64,000 nucleotides of DNA from Peptococcaceae bacterium BRH_c4b (lineage in GTDB: Bacteria; Bacillota; Desulfotomaculia; Desulfotomaculales; Desulfocucumaceae). A program made the translations under genes and the position numbers. Positions 46,654 to 54,047 of this stretch are shown piece after piece. Under the pieces are notes generated by a model. That model had not been told where the DNA came from, did no database searches, and saw nothing but the letters and a program-made list of their open reading frames with translations. The stretch lies in NCBI GenBank assembly GCA_000961595.1, contig LADO01000056.1, positions 23,466 to 87,465 of the forward strand, in the 5' to 3' direction. Position 1 is the first letter of the stretch, and the number at the start of each line of letters is the position of its first letter.

Positions 46654-47058
46654 TTAAAGGATATCCATGCTCCGCCTTTGTAGTTCATTGAGCCAATACC
46701 GCATTAAGGGAGCATATGATTTTATGCGTTTATAGATTTCTATGGCAAGCGTTTCGTTATAGGTATGTACGGTTAAATTGCGATCGTCCGCCATGGTTAG
46801 GGCGAGGGTTGCACTTTGGTCATCCAGGATGCCAAGTTCACGGCTAGAACGGATGACTCCTTTGGGTGAGGCAACATCCAGCCCCTCTAGACGGTAAAAA
46901 TACTCTTTAGCAACTTTCCACAACGCTTCAAATGAAAATTCAAAGCGCTGAATTGTTGCATCCCTTTCCATTGAGGAAGGATTTTCTATCATGAGTGCTT
47001 CTTCTAATCGAGATAACACTTGGCCAGCGACCTGGAAGCGTTCTTTCAATCGTTCCAT
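46654..47058 (-). CDS. HEPN-domain protein of a HEPN/MNT pair (HI0074-like)
   Basis: 134 residues, all-helical. FEFSFEALWKVAKEYFYRLE and SPKGVIRSSRELGILDD are hallmarks of the nucleotidyltransferase-substrate-binding (HI0074/TIGR01987) family. The HEPN catalytic motif R-x4-H-x-Y is visible in DRNLTVHTYNE. HEPN proteins of such pairs are RNase-type toxins or partners of the MNT enzyme. It overlaps the MNT gene by 13 bp. A truncated, frameshifted copy lies at 49.5-49.8 kb. Confidence 0.88.
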   Translation of the reverse strand: MERLKERFQVAGQVLSRLEEALMIENPSSMERDATIQRFEFSFEALWKVAKEYFYRLEGLDVASPKGVIRSSRELGILDDQSATLALTMADDRNLTVHTYNETLAIEIYKRIKSYAPLMRYWLNELQRRSMDIL

Positions 47059-47357
47059 AATATACCCTCCTTTTGTATCTTATCCATTAAGGCCGGATCG
47101 GCATGAACCAGGTCAACGAGGTCAACTCGGTAAGGGATTGTCGATTCTTCAAGAAGGTCACGCAGATGCGTAAAGAATTCCGGTCCTGGTGAAGATGGAT
47201 GCCATATTCCAATGTCAATATCGGAACTGTTTTTGTTAGTGCCCCGGGCATAGGAACCAAAGAGATAAACCTTAACGTTTCGGTCGTTGATAGTTTGAAG
47301 AAGCAATTCTCTGAGTCTTCTTAGAACTTCCGGCATATCCGCGGAACCGCTAGTCAT
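47046..47357 (-). CDS. Minimal nucleotidyltransferase (MNT) of a HEPN/MNT pair
   Basis: I prefer ATG 47357, which follows AGGAAAGGAAG by 7 nt, over ATG 47381; the product is 103 residues. The nucleotidyltransferase motif is VYLFGSYARGTNKNSSDIDI (GSxxxG ... DxD), and a later acidic position lies in YRVDLVDLVHA. MNT proteins neutralise HEPN toxins, in related systems by adding AMP to the toxin. The pair forms a two-gene operon. Confidence 0.88.
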   Translation of the reverse strand: MTSGSADMPEVLRRLRELLLQTINDRNVKVYLFGSYARGTNKNSSDIDIGIWHPSSPGPEFFTHLRDLLEESTIPYRVDLVDLVHADPALMDKIQKEGILWND

Positions 47358-47438
47358 GCGTTTTCTTCCTTTCCTACTCATAGGGAACTCTACTTTCTAT
47401 TATGCCATAAATAGCCAATTGGTAAAAGAAAAAGCTTT

Positions 47439-47483
47439 GGGAGATGGTACCGGGGTAACTGGGGAGATGGTACCGGGTAACTG
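47439..47483. repeat. Two-copy 22/23-bp tandem repeat
   Basis: GGGAGATGGTACCGGGGTAACTG is followed directly by the same unit with one G fewer. GGTACC makes each unit partly palindromic. It lies between the MNT gene and the Uma2 gene and may bind a regulator or be repeat debris. The region 47382-47584 otherwise holds no gene. Confidence 0.8.
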
Positions 47484-47584
47484 AGTTATTAAGTTATTGA
47501 TGGTAATGTTGTTCAGTCTTGCTGTACTAAGTATATGAGGTAAGATTATAATAAGGAAAAGAGGTATTGAAGGGTGGGTCTGAT

Positions 47585-48151
47585 ATGTCAATAGTTTTAT
47601 CGGACAGAATTTACACCGTTGAAGATTATATGAAACTGGATGACGGCAGGCGGTATGAGTTAATCGGGGGTGAGTTAATTTTAGTTCCAAGTCCCAAGCC
47701 AAGGCATCAAAGGGTAGCTAATGAGTTAAATGTTGAGTTGACAATTTATCTTCGTCATAACCCTATTGGTGAAGTTTTTTACGATGTAGATGTTCATTTT
47801 GGGGGTGAGGTAGTAGCCCCGGATGTGCTTTTTATTTCAAAAGAAAAAATTTCCATCATTGGCGAATCAAACATCCAGGGTGCCCCTGACCTTGTGGTTG
47901 AGGTATTGTCCCCTTCTACGGCAAGCATTGATCGGAAGAAAAAAAGTAAATTATATTTTGCCAACGGTGTAAAAGAATACTGGGTAGTAGCCCCGGATCA
48001 GCAGTTAGTGGAAGTGTTTATAGCCGGGGAAAAGGAATGGCGCTGGATCGGTGCTTTTGACCAGGAGGATGTTTTAACTACAGCACTTTTACCTGGGCTG
48101 GAAATAAGACTTTGTGAAGTTTTTAAAGGAATAGGGAGACAGGAAGGTTAG
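47585..48151 (+). CDS. Uma2-family (DUF820) putative nuclease
   Basis: The start is ATG 47585, with AAGGGTGGG upstream; 188 residues. Family features: IYTVEDYMKLDDGRRYELIG, GELILVPSPKPRHQRVANEL, then the PD-(D/E)xK-like core VVAPDVLFISKE, APDLVVEVLSPSTASIDRKK and KEYWVVAPDQQLVEVF. Uma2 proteins have a restriction-endonuclease fold and often sit near mobile or stress loci. The biological role is not established. Here it lies between two HEPN/MNT pairs. Confidence 0.88.
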   Translation: MSIVLSDRIYTVEDYMKLDDGRRYELIGGELILVPSPKPRHQRVANELNVELTIYLRHNPIGEVFYDVDVHFGGEVVAPDVLFISKEKISIIGESNIQGAPDLVVEVLSPSTASIDRKKKSKLYFANGVKEYWVVAPDQQLVEVFIAGEKEWRWIGAFDQEDVLTTALLPGLEIRLCEVFKGIGRQEG

Positions 48152-48156
48152 ACAGT

Positions 48157-48230
48157 CCTCTTGATGAAATCCTGATAGTATACATTTCTTACACCTTCTT
48201 ATGTTACTTATTGTTCTTATTGTATCTTAA
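48157..48230. repeat. 74-bp direct repeat, copy A
   Basis: It is almost identical (one mismatch seen) to 51102-51175, which covers the start codon region and promoter area of the vapB gene at 51130. Here it lies just after Uma2 and has no attached vapB body. It is therefore a severed vapB 5' end produced by a duplication or deletion event. Confidence 0.85.
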
Positions 48231-48258
48231 GAAAGGTTCACGCTGGGTACCAACAAGT

Positions 48259-48690
48259 TTAGGAAGTTGTATTAGAAAAAAACTTTGTCATTATTGCCTG
48301 TATAAATATTGAAAAATCATCCAATCCAGTTTGAAGAATTTTATACACCTCTTTATTGTCCACTTCTTGGTAAAGGTGAACGACTCTATTGCGAAACCGA
48401 GCTATCTGGTAAAAGGCAGGTAAATCTTTGGCGGGCAAAATACCCTGTTCACCCAAAACCCGGAAAGCATCGACATAATTATCAGGAGCTCTGTACCGTT
48501 CCCGGGCTATTATGTGATTGGCTATGTCCAGCATGGCCTCAATACATGTCTGTAAATAATATTTTGCTGATCCGGTAAAAAACGGGCTATCCAGGAATCC
48601 TTTTTCTTCTTTGTTACTTAAGGACTCCAGGAAGGCAAGGTTTTTTTCGATGTAGCTGATTTTTTCCAATAATATATTGTGTTCAACCAT
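48259..48690 (-). CDS. hepT: HepT-like HEPN toxin (DUF86)
   Basis: 143 residues, helical. It has SAKYYLQTCIEAMLDIANHI and the catalytic motif R-x4-H-x-Y in FRNRVVHLYQEVDNKEVYKI, which matches the HepT (type VII) RNase-fold toxin. The ATG lies 8 bp inside the end of the mntA gene. The partner antitoxin would inactivate it by AMP addition near the motif Tyr. This pair is not closely similar to the HEPN/MNT pair at 46.7-47.4 kb. Confidence 0.9.
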   Translation of the reverse strand: MVEHNILLEKISYIEKNLAFLESLSNKEEKGFLDSPFFTGSAKYYLQTCIEAMLDIANHIIARERYRAPDNYVDAFRVLGEQGILPAKDLPAFYQIARFRNRVVHLYQEVDNKEVYKILQTGLDDFSIFIQAIMTKFFSNTTS

Positions 48691-49159
48691 TTAGGTAAGC
48701 CTCCTGCAGGGCCTTGCGATATTCCTGGTAATATGCTTCCAGATCTACCTGATAATCTCCATATTTGCGGTAGGTATTTTCTAAAAAGCTTGCCAGTGCA
48801 TTTGCGTCGCCTTCAAACAATATGGTGCCCTTTGCTACGGCCTTGAAACGGAGCTGAACTGGTGCGCGGTTAAGATTGACTAGGTCAATTTTATCAATGC
48901 CTAAAAGCAAAGAGAGCTCTGCTTCAATAGATAATTCCCGCCTTAAATCCGGTAATTTACACTGATGGAAAATTACGCCAAGATCAAGATCGCTATATTT
49001 GTTTTGATACTCTGTACCGAAAGAGCCGAACAAATAGACTGCCACGATATCGTCCTGCCGGGACAGGTAGTCTTGTACTGTCTTAAAACCGGACGCAGTA
49101 AAAGTTTTTAAAACTTCTGCTGTAAAATCGCTATTATTAACTGAACCATGTGGCTTCAT
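48683..49159 (-). CDS. mntA: MntA-like nucleotidyltransferase antitoxin
   Basis: The start is ATG 49159 with GGGGGAA upstream; a longer frame reaches 49240 but has no ribosome site. 158 residues. The catalytic motif is VYLFGSFGTEYQNKYSDLDL (GS-x-x-x ... SDLD), with IDKIDLVNLNRAPVQLRFKA as the third strand. It is expected to transfer AMP from ATP to HepT. It overlaps hepT by 8 bp. Confidence 0.9.
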   Translation of the reverse strand: MKPHGSVNNSDFTAEVLKTFTASGFKTVQDYLSRQDDIVAVYLFGSFGTEYQNKYSDLDLGVIFHQCKLPDLRRELSIEAELSLLLGIDKIDLVNLNRAPVQLRFKAVAKGTILFEGDANALASFLENTYRKYGDYQVDLEAYYQEYRKALQEAYLNG

Positions 49160-49301
49160 TCGTGATTCCCCCAATAAAAGACCATTTGAAAATAAGCATC
49201 TCATTTCCCTGATTTTAACATGGCCGATGAATATGGTCAATTGGTACGTCTAAGTGACGGAGTTTTTCAATTTCTACCTAACGTATAGTATCTTTATTTT
49301 T

Positions 49302-49529
49302 TATTTCCACCGCTGCAGCTCTGGGGGTAAACAACGGCTACCCGGAAGGCAATTTCGGGCCGGATGATTTGATTACCCGGGAACAGATGGCGGTAATGGC
49401 AGTTAAGGCCGCCGGGCTTACCGGGACATCCCGGGAGCTGACCTTTGCGGATACTAAAGACATTTCTGACTGGGCCTCGGAGGCCGTCGCCATCGCCACC
49501 GGCAGGGGAATAATGAAGGGATATCCGGT
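49302..49529 (+). pseudogene. Duplicated SLH-repeat fragment (copy 2)
   Basis: The sequence closely matches 46320-46545 of the broken protease-SLH gene (LGVNNGYPEGNFGPDDLITR, then EQMAVMAVKAAGLTGTSREL). It has no start and is fused after GGATATCC to a copy of the HEPN gene region. Compared with copy 1, about 228 bp are deleted at the joint. It is even closer to the fragment at 51.2-51.4 kb. Between 49160 and 49301 nothing else is visible. Confidence 0.85.
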
Positions 49530-49814
49530 TAAATTGCGATCGTCCGCCATGGTTAGGGCGAGGGCTGCACTTTGGTCATCCAGGATGCCAAGTTCACGGC
49601 TAGAACGGATGACTCCTTTGGGTGAGGCAACATCCAGCCCCCTCTATACGGTAAAAATACTCTTTAGCAACTTTCCACAACGCTTCAAATGAAAATTCAA
49701 GCGCTGAATTGTTGCATCCCTTTCCATTGAGGAAGGGTTTTCTATCATGAGTGCTTCTTCTAAGCGAGATAACGCTTGGCCAGCGACCTGGAAGCGTTCT
49801 TTCAATCGTTCCAT
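49530..49814 (-). pseudogene. Truncated, frameshifted HEPN gene copy
   Basis: It is nearly identical to 46773-47058, the intact HEPN gene. The start codon (complement of CAT at 49812-49814) and N-terminal region remain, but one A is missing at AATTCAAGCG (AATTCAAAGCG in the intact gene), which shifts the frame. The C-terminal part after MADDRNLT is replaced by antisense SLH sequence. Non-functional. Confidence 0.85.
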
Positions 49815-49848
49815 TACATGGTATATACTTTAAGCAGGGGTGATGCAT

Positions 49849-50088
49849 ATGTATACAACAATTCAAAAGTGGGGAAATAGTCAGGCGATAAGACTTCCGA
49901 AGGCTATTCTTGAAATGGCAGAACTCCATGAAAATGATAAGGTAGAGATAAAAGTACAAGATGGTACCCTGGTCATTGTTCCCGTTAAAAAACACAAAAC
50001 TCTAGAAGAAAGAATTGCTGAATATAAAGGAGATTACATGTGTAGCGAATGGGATACTGGAAAGCCAGCGGGTAAAGAGGTGTTTTAA
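49849..50088 (+). CDS. mazE: MazE-like AbrB-fold antitoxin
   Basis: 79 residues from ATG 49849 (AGGGG 9 nt upstream; GTG 49840 and ATG 49843 are in frame too). The MazE swapped-hairpin motif is IQKWGNSQAIRLPKAILEMA, then NDKVEIKVQDGTLVIVPVKK. The acidic/aromatic C-terminus (YKGDYMCSEWDTGKPAGKEV) matches the MazF-wrapping tail. TAATG joins it to mazF. Confidence 0.92.
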   Translation: MYTTIQKWGNSQAIRLPKAILEMAELHENDKVEIKVQDGTLVIVPVKKHKTLEERIAEYKGDYMCSEWDTGKPAGKEVF

Positions 50089-50426
50089 TGGGATATATAC
50101 CAGAGCAAGGCGATATAGTATTATTAGAATTTGATCCACAAGCAGGACATGAACAAAAAGGAAAAAGGCCTGCACTGGTTGTTAGCAATAGTACCTATAA
50201 TAGATTTACCAAAATAGCCATGGTATGCCCCATTACTAACACAAAAAGAGATTTCCCTCTTCATATAGAACTGGATGAAAGAACCAAAACAACAGGAGTT
50301 ATTATGTGTGAACAGGTAAAAGCTTTAGATATACACGCCAGAAATGTAATTTTTCTTGAAAAAGCACCAAAAAACATCGTTGAAGAAGTGGTAGATATTT
50401 TTATAGGGTTTATTGAAATTGTTTAA
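50088..50426 (+). CDS. mazF: MazF/PemK endoribonuclease toxin
   Basis: 112 residues. Hallmarks: YIPEQGDIVLLEFDPQAGHE, QKGKRPALVVSNSTYNRFTK, VCPITNTKRDFPLHIEL and VMCEQVKALD-like MCEQVKALDIHARN. MazF toxins cut single-stranded mRNA at short sequences. It is full length, with the catalytic Arg and Thr positions (KGKRPALVV and CPITNT) intact. It forms a complete type II module with mazE. Confidence 0.94.
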   Translation: MGYIPEQGDIVLLEFDPQAGHEQKGKRPALVVSNSTYNRFTKIAMVCPITNTKRDFPLHIELDERTKTTGVIMCEQVKALDIHARNVIFLEKAPKNIVEEVVDIFIGFIEIV

Positions 50427-50478
50427 ACAGCTCTGTAGGGACGTTGTTGAAGTATCTTTCCGGGATTTGAGAGAAATT

Positions 50479-50883
50479 TTAATCTTCTAAATACGGGTTG
50501 ATGCTTACTAATCCTTCAATATATCTAAAGTGCCTTTTGTTCAAAGTAAATAATACTGCTTCATTCACAAATGTTGTTGCTGCAATAAGGGCATCCATAG
50601 GATCAAGGCCATGGGAAACACGGTACATTGATAGAAGCTTACCTGCAGTGGCAGCAATTTTTTTATCAACGAGTATATGATCAAAGGTTTCAAGCAGGTT
50701 CCTTATTAGCTCATGACGTTGCTCAGTTATTCTGGGGGCCGAGAGAAGCTCCATTACTGTAATCGTTGATATATACCCTTCAAAGACACCCTTTTCGATA
50801 TTTTTAAGTTGCTCATGGGCCTGGGGCATACCCTTTAAATGGTCTATAATAATATTTGTATCAAAGACTACCTTCATTGGCAT
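50479..50883 (-). CDS. vapC: VapC-like PIN-domain toxin
   Basis: I place the start at ATG 50883 (GGAGAAGG 4 nt upstream) or ATG 50877; the longer frame begins inside vapB. About 134 residues. PIN acidic residues are seen in VVFDTNIIIDHLKG, ITVMELLSAPR and GLDPMDALIAATTFV. A PIN nuclease cuts RNA when not bound by VapB. The gene overlaps the end of vapB, so the two are translated together. Confidence 0.9.
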   Translation of the reverse strand: MPMKVVFDTNIIIDHLKGMPQAHEQLKNIEKGVFEGYISTITVMELLSAPRITEQRHELIRNLLETFDHILVDKKIAATAGKLLSMYRVSHGLDPMDALIAATTFVNEAVLFTLNKRHFRYIEGLVSINPYLED

Positions 50884-51130
50884 CCAACCTTCTCCCGGAA
50901 TCCTTGCGGAGTTCATTAATATATTCTTTCAAGTCATAATCCAAATCCGAAAGCAAACCAAAGGTCTGGTCAACTATCCCCTTTTTAGCCTTTGCCTGCT
51001 TGGTCTTTAACACAATCCTTCCTTCCTCAACATAGCAAGCCAGGGTATCCCCTTCTTTAAGGTTAAGGCTATTTCTAGCTTCTGCAGGGATAACAATTTG
51101 ACCTCTTGATGAAATCCTGATAGTATACAT
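50861..51130 (-). CDS. vapB: VapB-like AbrB-type antitoxin
   Basis: 89 residues. The SpoVT/AbrB domain is complete: YTIRISSRGQIVIPAEARNS, NLKEGDTLACYVEEGRIVLK. The C-terminal helix (DLDYDLKEYINELRKDSGRR) should bind VapC. Its start region is part of the 74-bp sequence repeated at 48157-48230. Confidence 0.9.
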   Translation of the reverse strand: MYTIRISSRGQIVIPAEARNSLNLKEGDTLACYVEEGRIVLKTKQAKAKKGIVDQTFGLLSDLDYDLKEYINELRKDSGRRLDANEGSL

Positions 51131-51175
51131 TTCTTACACCTTCTTATGCTACTTATTGTTCTTATTGTATCTTAA
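51102..51175. repeat. 74-bp direct repeat, copy B (vapB start)
   Basis: It covers the first nine codons of vapB and about 45 bp upstream. Copy A lies 2.9 kb away at 48157-48230 in the same orientation. Recombination between the two would delete hepT/mntA, mazEF and vapBC or, conversely, duplicate them. Confidence 0.85.
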
Positions 51176-51236
51176 AAATCATTGGTTGTCAAAATGGGTT
51201 TTATACACACCTTAATATGACAGGCTGAGTGACGTG

Positions 51237-51404
51237 GAAAGGTGTATAAAGACATCGCAGGCCATTGGGCCAAAGATTTCCATCGCTGCAGCTCTGGGGG
51301 TAATCAACGGCTATCCGGAAGGTAATTTCGGGCCGGATGATTTGATTACCCGGGAGCAGATGGCGGTAATGGTAGTTAAGGCCACCGGGCTTAACGGCAG
51401 GTTC
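51237..51404 (+). pseudogene. Duplicated SLH-repeat fragment (copy 3)
   Basis: It matches 46271-46440 and the copy at 49.3 kb: KVYKDIAGHWAKD, then a frame change, then NGYPEGNFGPDDLITREQMA. A deletion around AAAGATTTCC shifts its frame. It has no start and no stop of its own. Confidence 0.8.
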
Positions 51405-51441
51405 CTTTAGTATAGTTGTGTGGCTATGAAGAGGGCAGAGA

Positions 51442-51594
51442 GTGCCTACTTTATACGATGCGGCTTATCTGGCTGTAGCTGAAATCATATCAAGACAAAA
51501 TAGAGAAGAATGCGAGTATTGGACGGCAGATAAGAGGTTTGCAAACTCTGTGTCAGGCAAAAAGTACGTAAAGACATTAAACCAAAATAAGTGA
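51442..51594 (+). pseudogene. 3' fragment of a second vapC (PIN) gene
   Basis: A 50-codon open end reads LYDAAYLAVAEIISRQNREE, then YWTADKRFANSVSG and a stop. This is the C-terminal third of a PIN toxin (conserved YDAxYLALAE and WTADxRF). Everything upstream of it is SLH fragment, so the toxin's 5' two thirds and its antitoxin are gone. Confidence 0.75.
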
Positions 51595-51614
51595 TTAATT
51601 ATCATTAGGTTGTT

Positions 51615-52244
51615 TTAAAACATCGCCTGCAGCAGTAGTTTTTGCTGTTGGCGGAAAAAACTTTTAACCTCTTTCCAGTCGGCGGGCCTTAGCATAATTG
51701 GGTTCTTTTCCCTCTCCGCATCTTCGAAATAGGCTAGGCTTTTGATCAGGTGGTACCTGCTGTAACCGATTCCACTGTATTTTTTATCAAACAGGAGCAT
51801 CAGTTCGTCCAGGGATATTCTTTCCCGGATAATAAAATAAAGATCGAAAAAATCCTTTTTACTACCCCTGCCCGATATCGCCGTCATTTTCATGGCGGCG
51901 ATATCTCTTATATCCGCCGTTTGGCATCCCAGTATATTCACCGTGGGGTACAATAGAGGATATTTGTAATATATAAAGCTCAGTTTTACCCCGTCCAATA
52001 TTCCGTGGATGGTGCCCGGCGATTCCCCTGAGATGGTTAGTTTACCCAGTCCACTTAGTTCCTGTATTATTTCAAACGTTTCAAATTCCTGCCGGCTGAA
52101 AAAATCAAAGTCTTCAGAAATTCTGTGACCCAAATGCAGGGCTGTGGCCGTTCCTTCGGCTAGGTAAAAGTTTTCCGTGGAACTTTGCCGGCCTAATAGT
52201 TCCAGAATAATCCTTCTGTTTTCCGATATGACCTGTTCAAACAT
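51615..52244 (-). CDS. AbiEii/AbiGii-type nucleotidyltransferase toxin
   Basis: 209 residues. Nucleotidyltransferase motifs: FYLAEGTATALHLGHRISED with FDFFS (GG-like, D-x-D), and DIAAMKMTAISGRGSKKDFF, DLYFIIRE, typical of AbiEii. Family members transfer nucleotides to tRNA or other targets and act in abortive phage infection or type IV toxin-antitoxin systems. No complete AbiEi antitoxin is next to it. A truncated DUF6922-like partner overlaps its start instead, and that pairing is common for this AbiEii branch. Confidence 0.88.
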   Translation of the reverse strand: MFEQVISENRRIILELLGRQSSTENFYLAEGTATALHLGHRISEDFDFFSRQEFETFEIIQELSGLGKLTISGESPGTIHGILDGVKLSFIYYKYPLLYPTVNILGCQTADIRDIAAMKMTAISGRGSKKDFFDLYFIIRERISLDELMLLFDKKYSGIGYSRYHLIKSLAYFEDAEREKNPIMLRPADWKEVKSFFRQQQKLLLQAMF

Positions 52245-52366
52245 CTAATTTCCTCCCGGGGCAGATTAAGATAATTTTGCCAGAGGAGTGCCGTTTTTCT
52301 GGATATGTTTCTGCTATTTTTAATTACTTCCCGGATGTTTTCTTCGGAGTAGTGGGACACCAGCAC
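52193..52366 (-). pseudogene. Truncated DUF6922-like partner gene
   Basis: The minus-strand frame reads VLVSHYSEENIREVIKNSRN, then ISRKTALLWQNYLNLPREEI and a stop at 52193, inside the AbiEii gene. That phrase (rule: E-x-I-R-E-V-hyd-K-x-S-R-N-hyd-S-x-K-T-A) is the C-terminal half of small proteins usually encoded before AbiEii-like toxins. An in-frame stop lies just upstream of 52366 and there is no start, so the N-terminal half is lost. The rest of 52367-52455 holds no gene. Confidence 0.55.
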
Positions 52367-52455
52367 ATGCCTACCTTATGAACCCTTCAGCTTTCACAAT
52401 GCCGCCGGGGGGTATTTTTTAGCTTACCGATAAGCAGAATTATGAAACGCCGCAT

Positions 52456-52483
52456 TTGAATTTAATTAATGAAATGATATAAT
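52456..52483 (+). promoter_or_regulatory. SigA-type promoter of the phd/parE pair
   Basis: TTGAAT (52456-52461), a 16-bp spacer and TATAAT (52478-52483), 34 bp before the antitoxin ATG. Confidence 0.65.
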
Positions 52484-52516
52484 ATTGACAGAATAATGGC
52501 TAAAGAGGTGAATGGT

Positions 52517-52807
52517 ATGAGTCGGCAAGAAAATATTATTACGAACATCAAGCCGTCAACAGCAATTCGTCATGATTATAATTCTTTTTCAAAGCTGTGC
52601 CACGAAACCCAGGCTCCGGTGGTTGTGACCAAGAACGGCGAAGCCGATCTGGTGGTGATGAGTCATGAAGCCTATCAGAAGATGATGGCTCGACAGCGGT
52701 TGGGGCAGATGTTGTCGGAGGTTGACCGTGAAATAGCTGCAGGGACACCTATGCGTGATTTCGAGGAAACCTTTACAGCGATAAAAAAGAGGATAGAAAA
52801 TGAGTAA
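52517..52807 (+). CDS. Phd/YefM-family antitoxin
   Basis: 96 residues from ATG 52517 with GAGGTG 6 nt upstream. Family features: IKPSTAIRHDYNSFSKLCHE, PVVVTKNGEADLVVMSHEAY. The C-terminal helix DFEETFTAIKKRIENE would wrap the toxin. The N-terminal domain binds operator DNA. It overlaps the parE gene by 8 bp. Confidence 0.92.
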   Translation: MSRQENIITNIKPSTAIRHDYNSFSKLCHETQAPVVVTKNGEADLVVMSHEAYQKMMARQRLGQMLSEVDREIAAGTPMRDFEETFTAIKKRIENE

Positions 52808-53117
52808 GAAAATTGTATTATCGGAAATGGCCTATTACGATATTGACAGCATTTTCTCTTTCATCTCTCAAGATAGTAAACAGGCAGCCGAAAAATTGCG
52901 AGTACTTATCTATGAAGGTATAAGGAAGCTATCAGATTTTCCGGAGATGGGGCCGGTTATCCCTGAAGAAGACGCACCTGGTGCACAACGTGGATACAGG
53001 CGTATTGTAGTAACCCCGTACAGTATATTTTGTGCGCTTCGTCAAGTGAAATTGTCGGCTCACCAGCAAGACGTTGTTGTTCAGCAAGCAGGAGTTTTTC
53101 TCGCAGGTCAAGCATAG
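52800..53117 (+). pseudogene. ParE/RelE toxin with replaced C-terminus
   Basis: The first 80 residues are a good ParE-family toxin (IVLSEMAYYDIDSIFSFISQ, FPEMGP, GYRRIVVTPYSIF). After SIF, about 53030, the homologous end is replaced by antisense sequence of a phd gene (KLSAHQQDVVVQQAGVFLAG). The last beta strands and catalytic residues of the family are therefore missing. The frame remains open, so a chimeric protein of 105 residues may be made, probably inactive. Confidence 0.75.
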
Positions 53118-53265
53118 CTTCCCGGCGTTCAAATGCCTCAATGCTCATAACGACAAGGTCGCCTTTGCCGTTTCGTGTGATGTATACCGGCTCGGCTTTT
53201 TCATGGGCAAGTTGTGCGATGGCGTTGTAGTCGTTACGAAGTGTTGTTGATGATTTTATAATCAT
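52957..53265 (-). CDS. Orphan Phd/YefM antitoxin with chimeric C-terminus
   Basis: 102 residues from ATG 53265, with GGAGG 8 nt upstream. The DNA-binding half is intact (STTLRNDYNAIAQLAHEKAE, PVYITRNGKGDLVVMSIEAF). The toxin-binding end changes after ISLDEAHK into antisense parE sequence. Its own toxin is absent. It could still act as a repressor. It meets the parE chimera tail to tail near 53030. Confidence 0.75.
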   Translation of the reverse strand: MIIKSSTTLRNDYNAIAQLAHEKAEPVYITRNGKGDLVVMSIEAFERREAMLDLREKLLLAEQQRLAGEPTISLDEAHKIYCTGLLQYACIHVVHQVRLLQG

Positions 53266-53431
53266 ATTGGTGTCCTCCAATCAAATTATTCTACTATTAT
53301 TATAGGATAATTCTATTAGAATATAAATAGCAATTTTAAAAGATGAAAGTGTTTACCCTTATTGCTACCCGGATCAGTTGTCTTATGTTTACAATTTATG
53401 GTACAATTAATATGAGTAGCTACTCTGAGGG

Positions 53432-54036
53432 GTGATTTGGATTAAAAAGTTGTTAATTGTATTTAGTATTATTACACTTTTGGTTCTTTCAGGCTATTAT
53501 ATGTGAATAATTATGTATTGAATGCTAAATCCGATTTGGATAGCAAAACAGCAAAGGAGCAGGAACTGCTGTCCAGTGACAAGTTTAAGGATTTACCGGA
53601 GGTAAAAGCCCTTAAGCAGCAGGTGGACCACTTACATGAAGATAGTTCCGGTAATAACGTGCTGGATAATAAAGCCCCTAATCCCATCCCTTCCCGGCAG
53701 GATATCGAAAAAAATTTACGTAAAAAAATGACTGCACTGCAGTCGGAATATAACGGCAGGCTTAACGGGCTTATATCCCAGGCCAAGTCGGAATATGTTC
53801 AGGCGAAGAAAGAAAAGAAAAAAATATCAAACTCGCAGCTAGCCCAAAAATACATGGGTCTGGCTGAAGGGGTAGAAGCTGAGTGTGATGCCAGGGCCTA
53901 TGCAGTCATTGCCTATGCAGAGAATGAATTGACCAGATATAATTATAGCGCCGGCATCGCGGACGAGGCCAGGAAAGCCTACCAGCAGGCCAAAAGCCAG
54001 CGCAGGATAGATTTGTTAGACAGTTTTACAAAATAG
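53432..54036 (+). pseudogene. Membrane-anchored helical protein with a likely frameshift
   Basis: A GTG at 53432 (GAGGG upstream) starts a membrane anchor (IKKLLIVFSIITLLVLSGYY) that stops at TGA 53504. In the next frame, from GTG 53503, follows a 177-residue helical protein (NNYVLNAKSDLDSKTAKEQE ... VQAKKEKKKISNSQ). The two fit together as one exported or anchored coiled-coil protein with a one-base shift near 53500. If only the second part is translated it would be cytoplasmic. I recognise no family. It could be a sequencing error or a true mutation. Confidence 0.55.
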
Positions 54037-54047
54037 CCGCAGATTGG

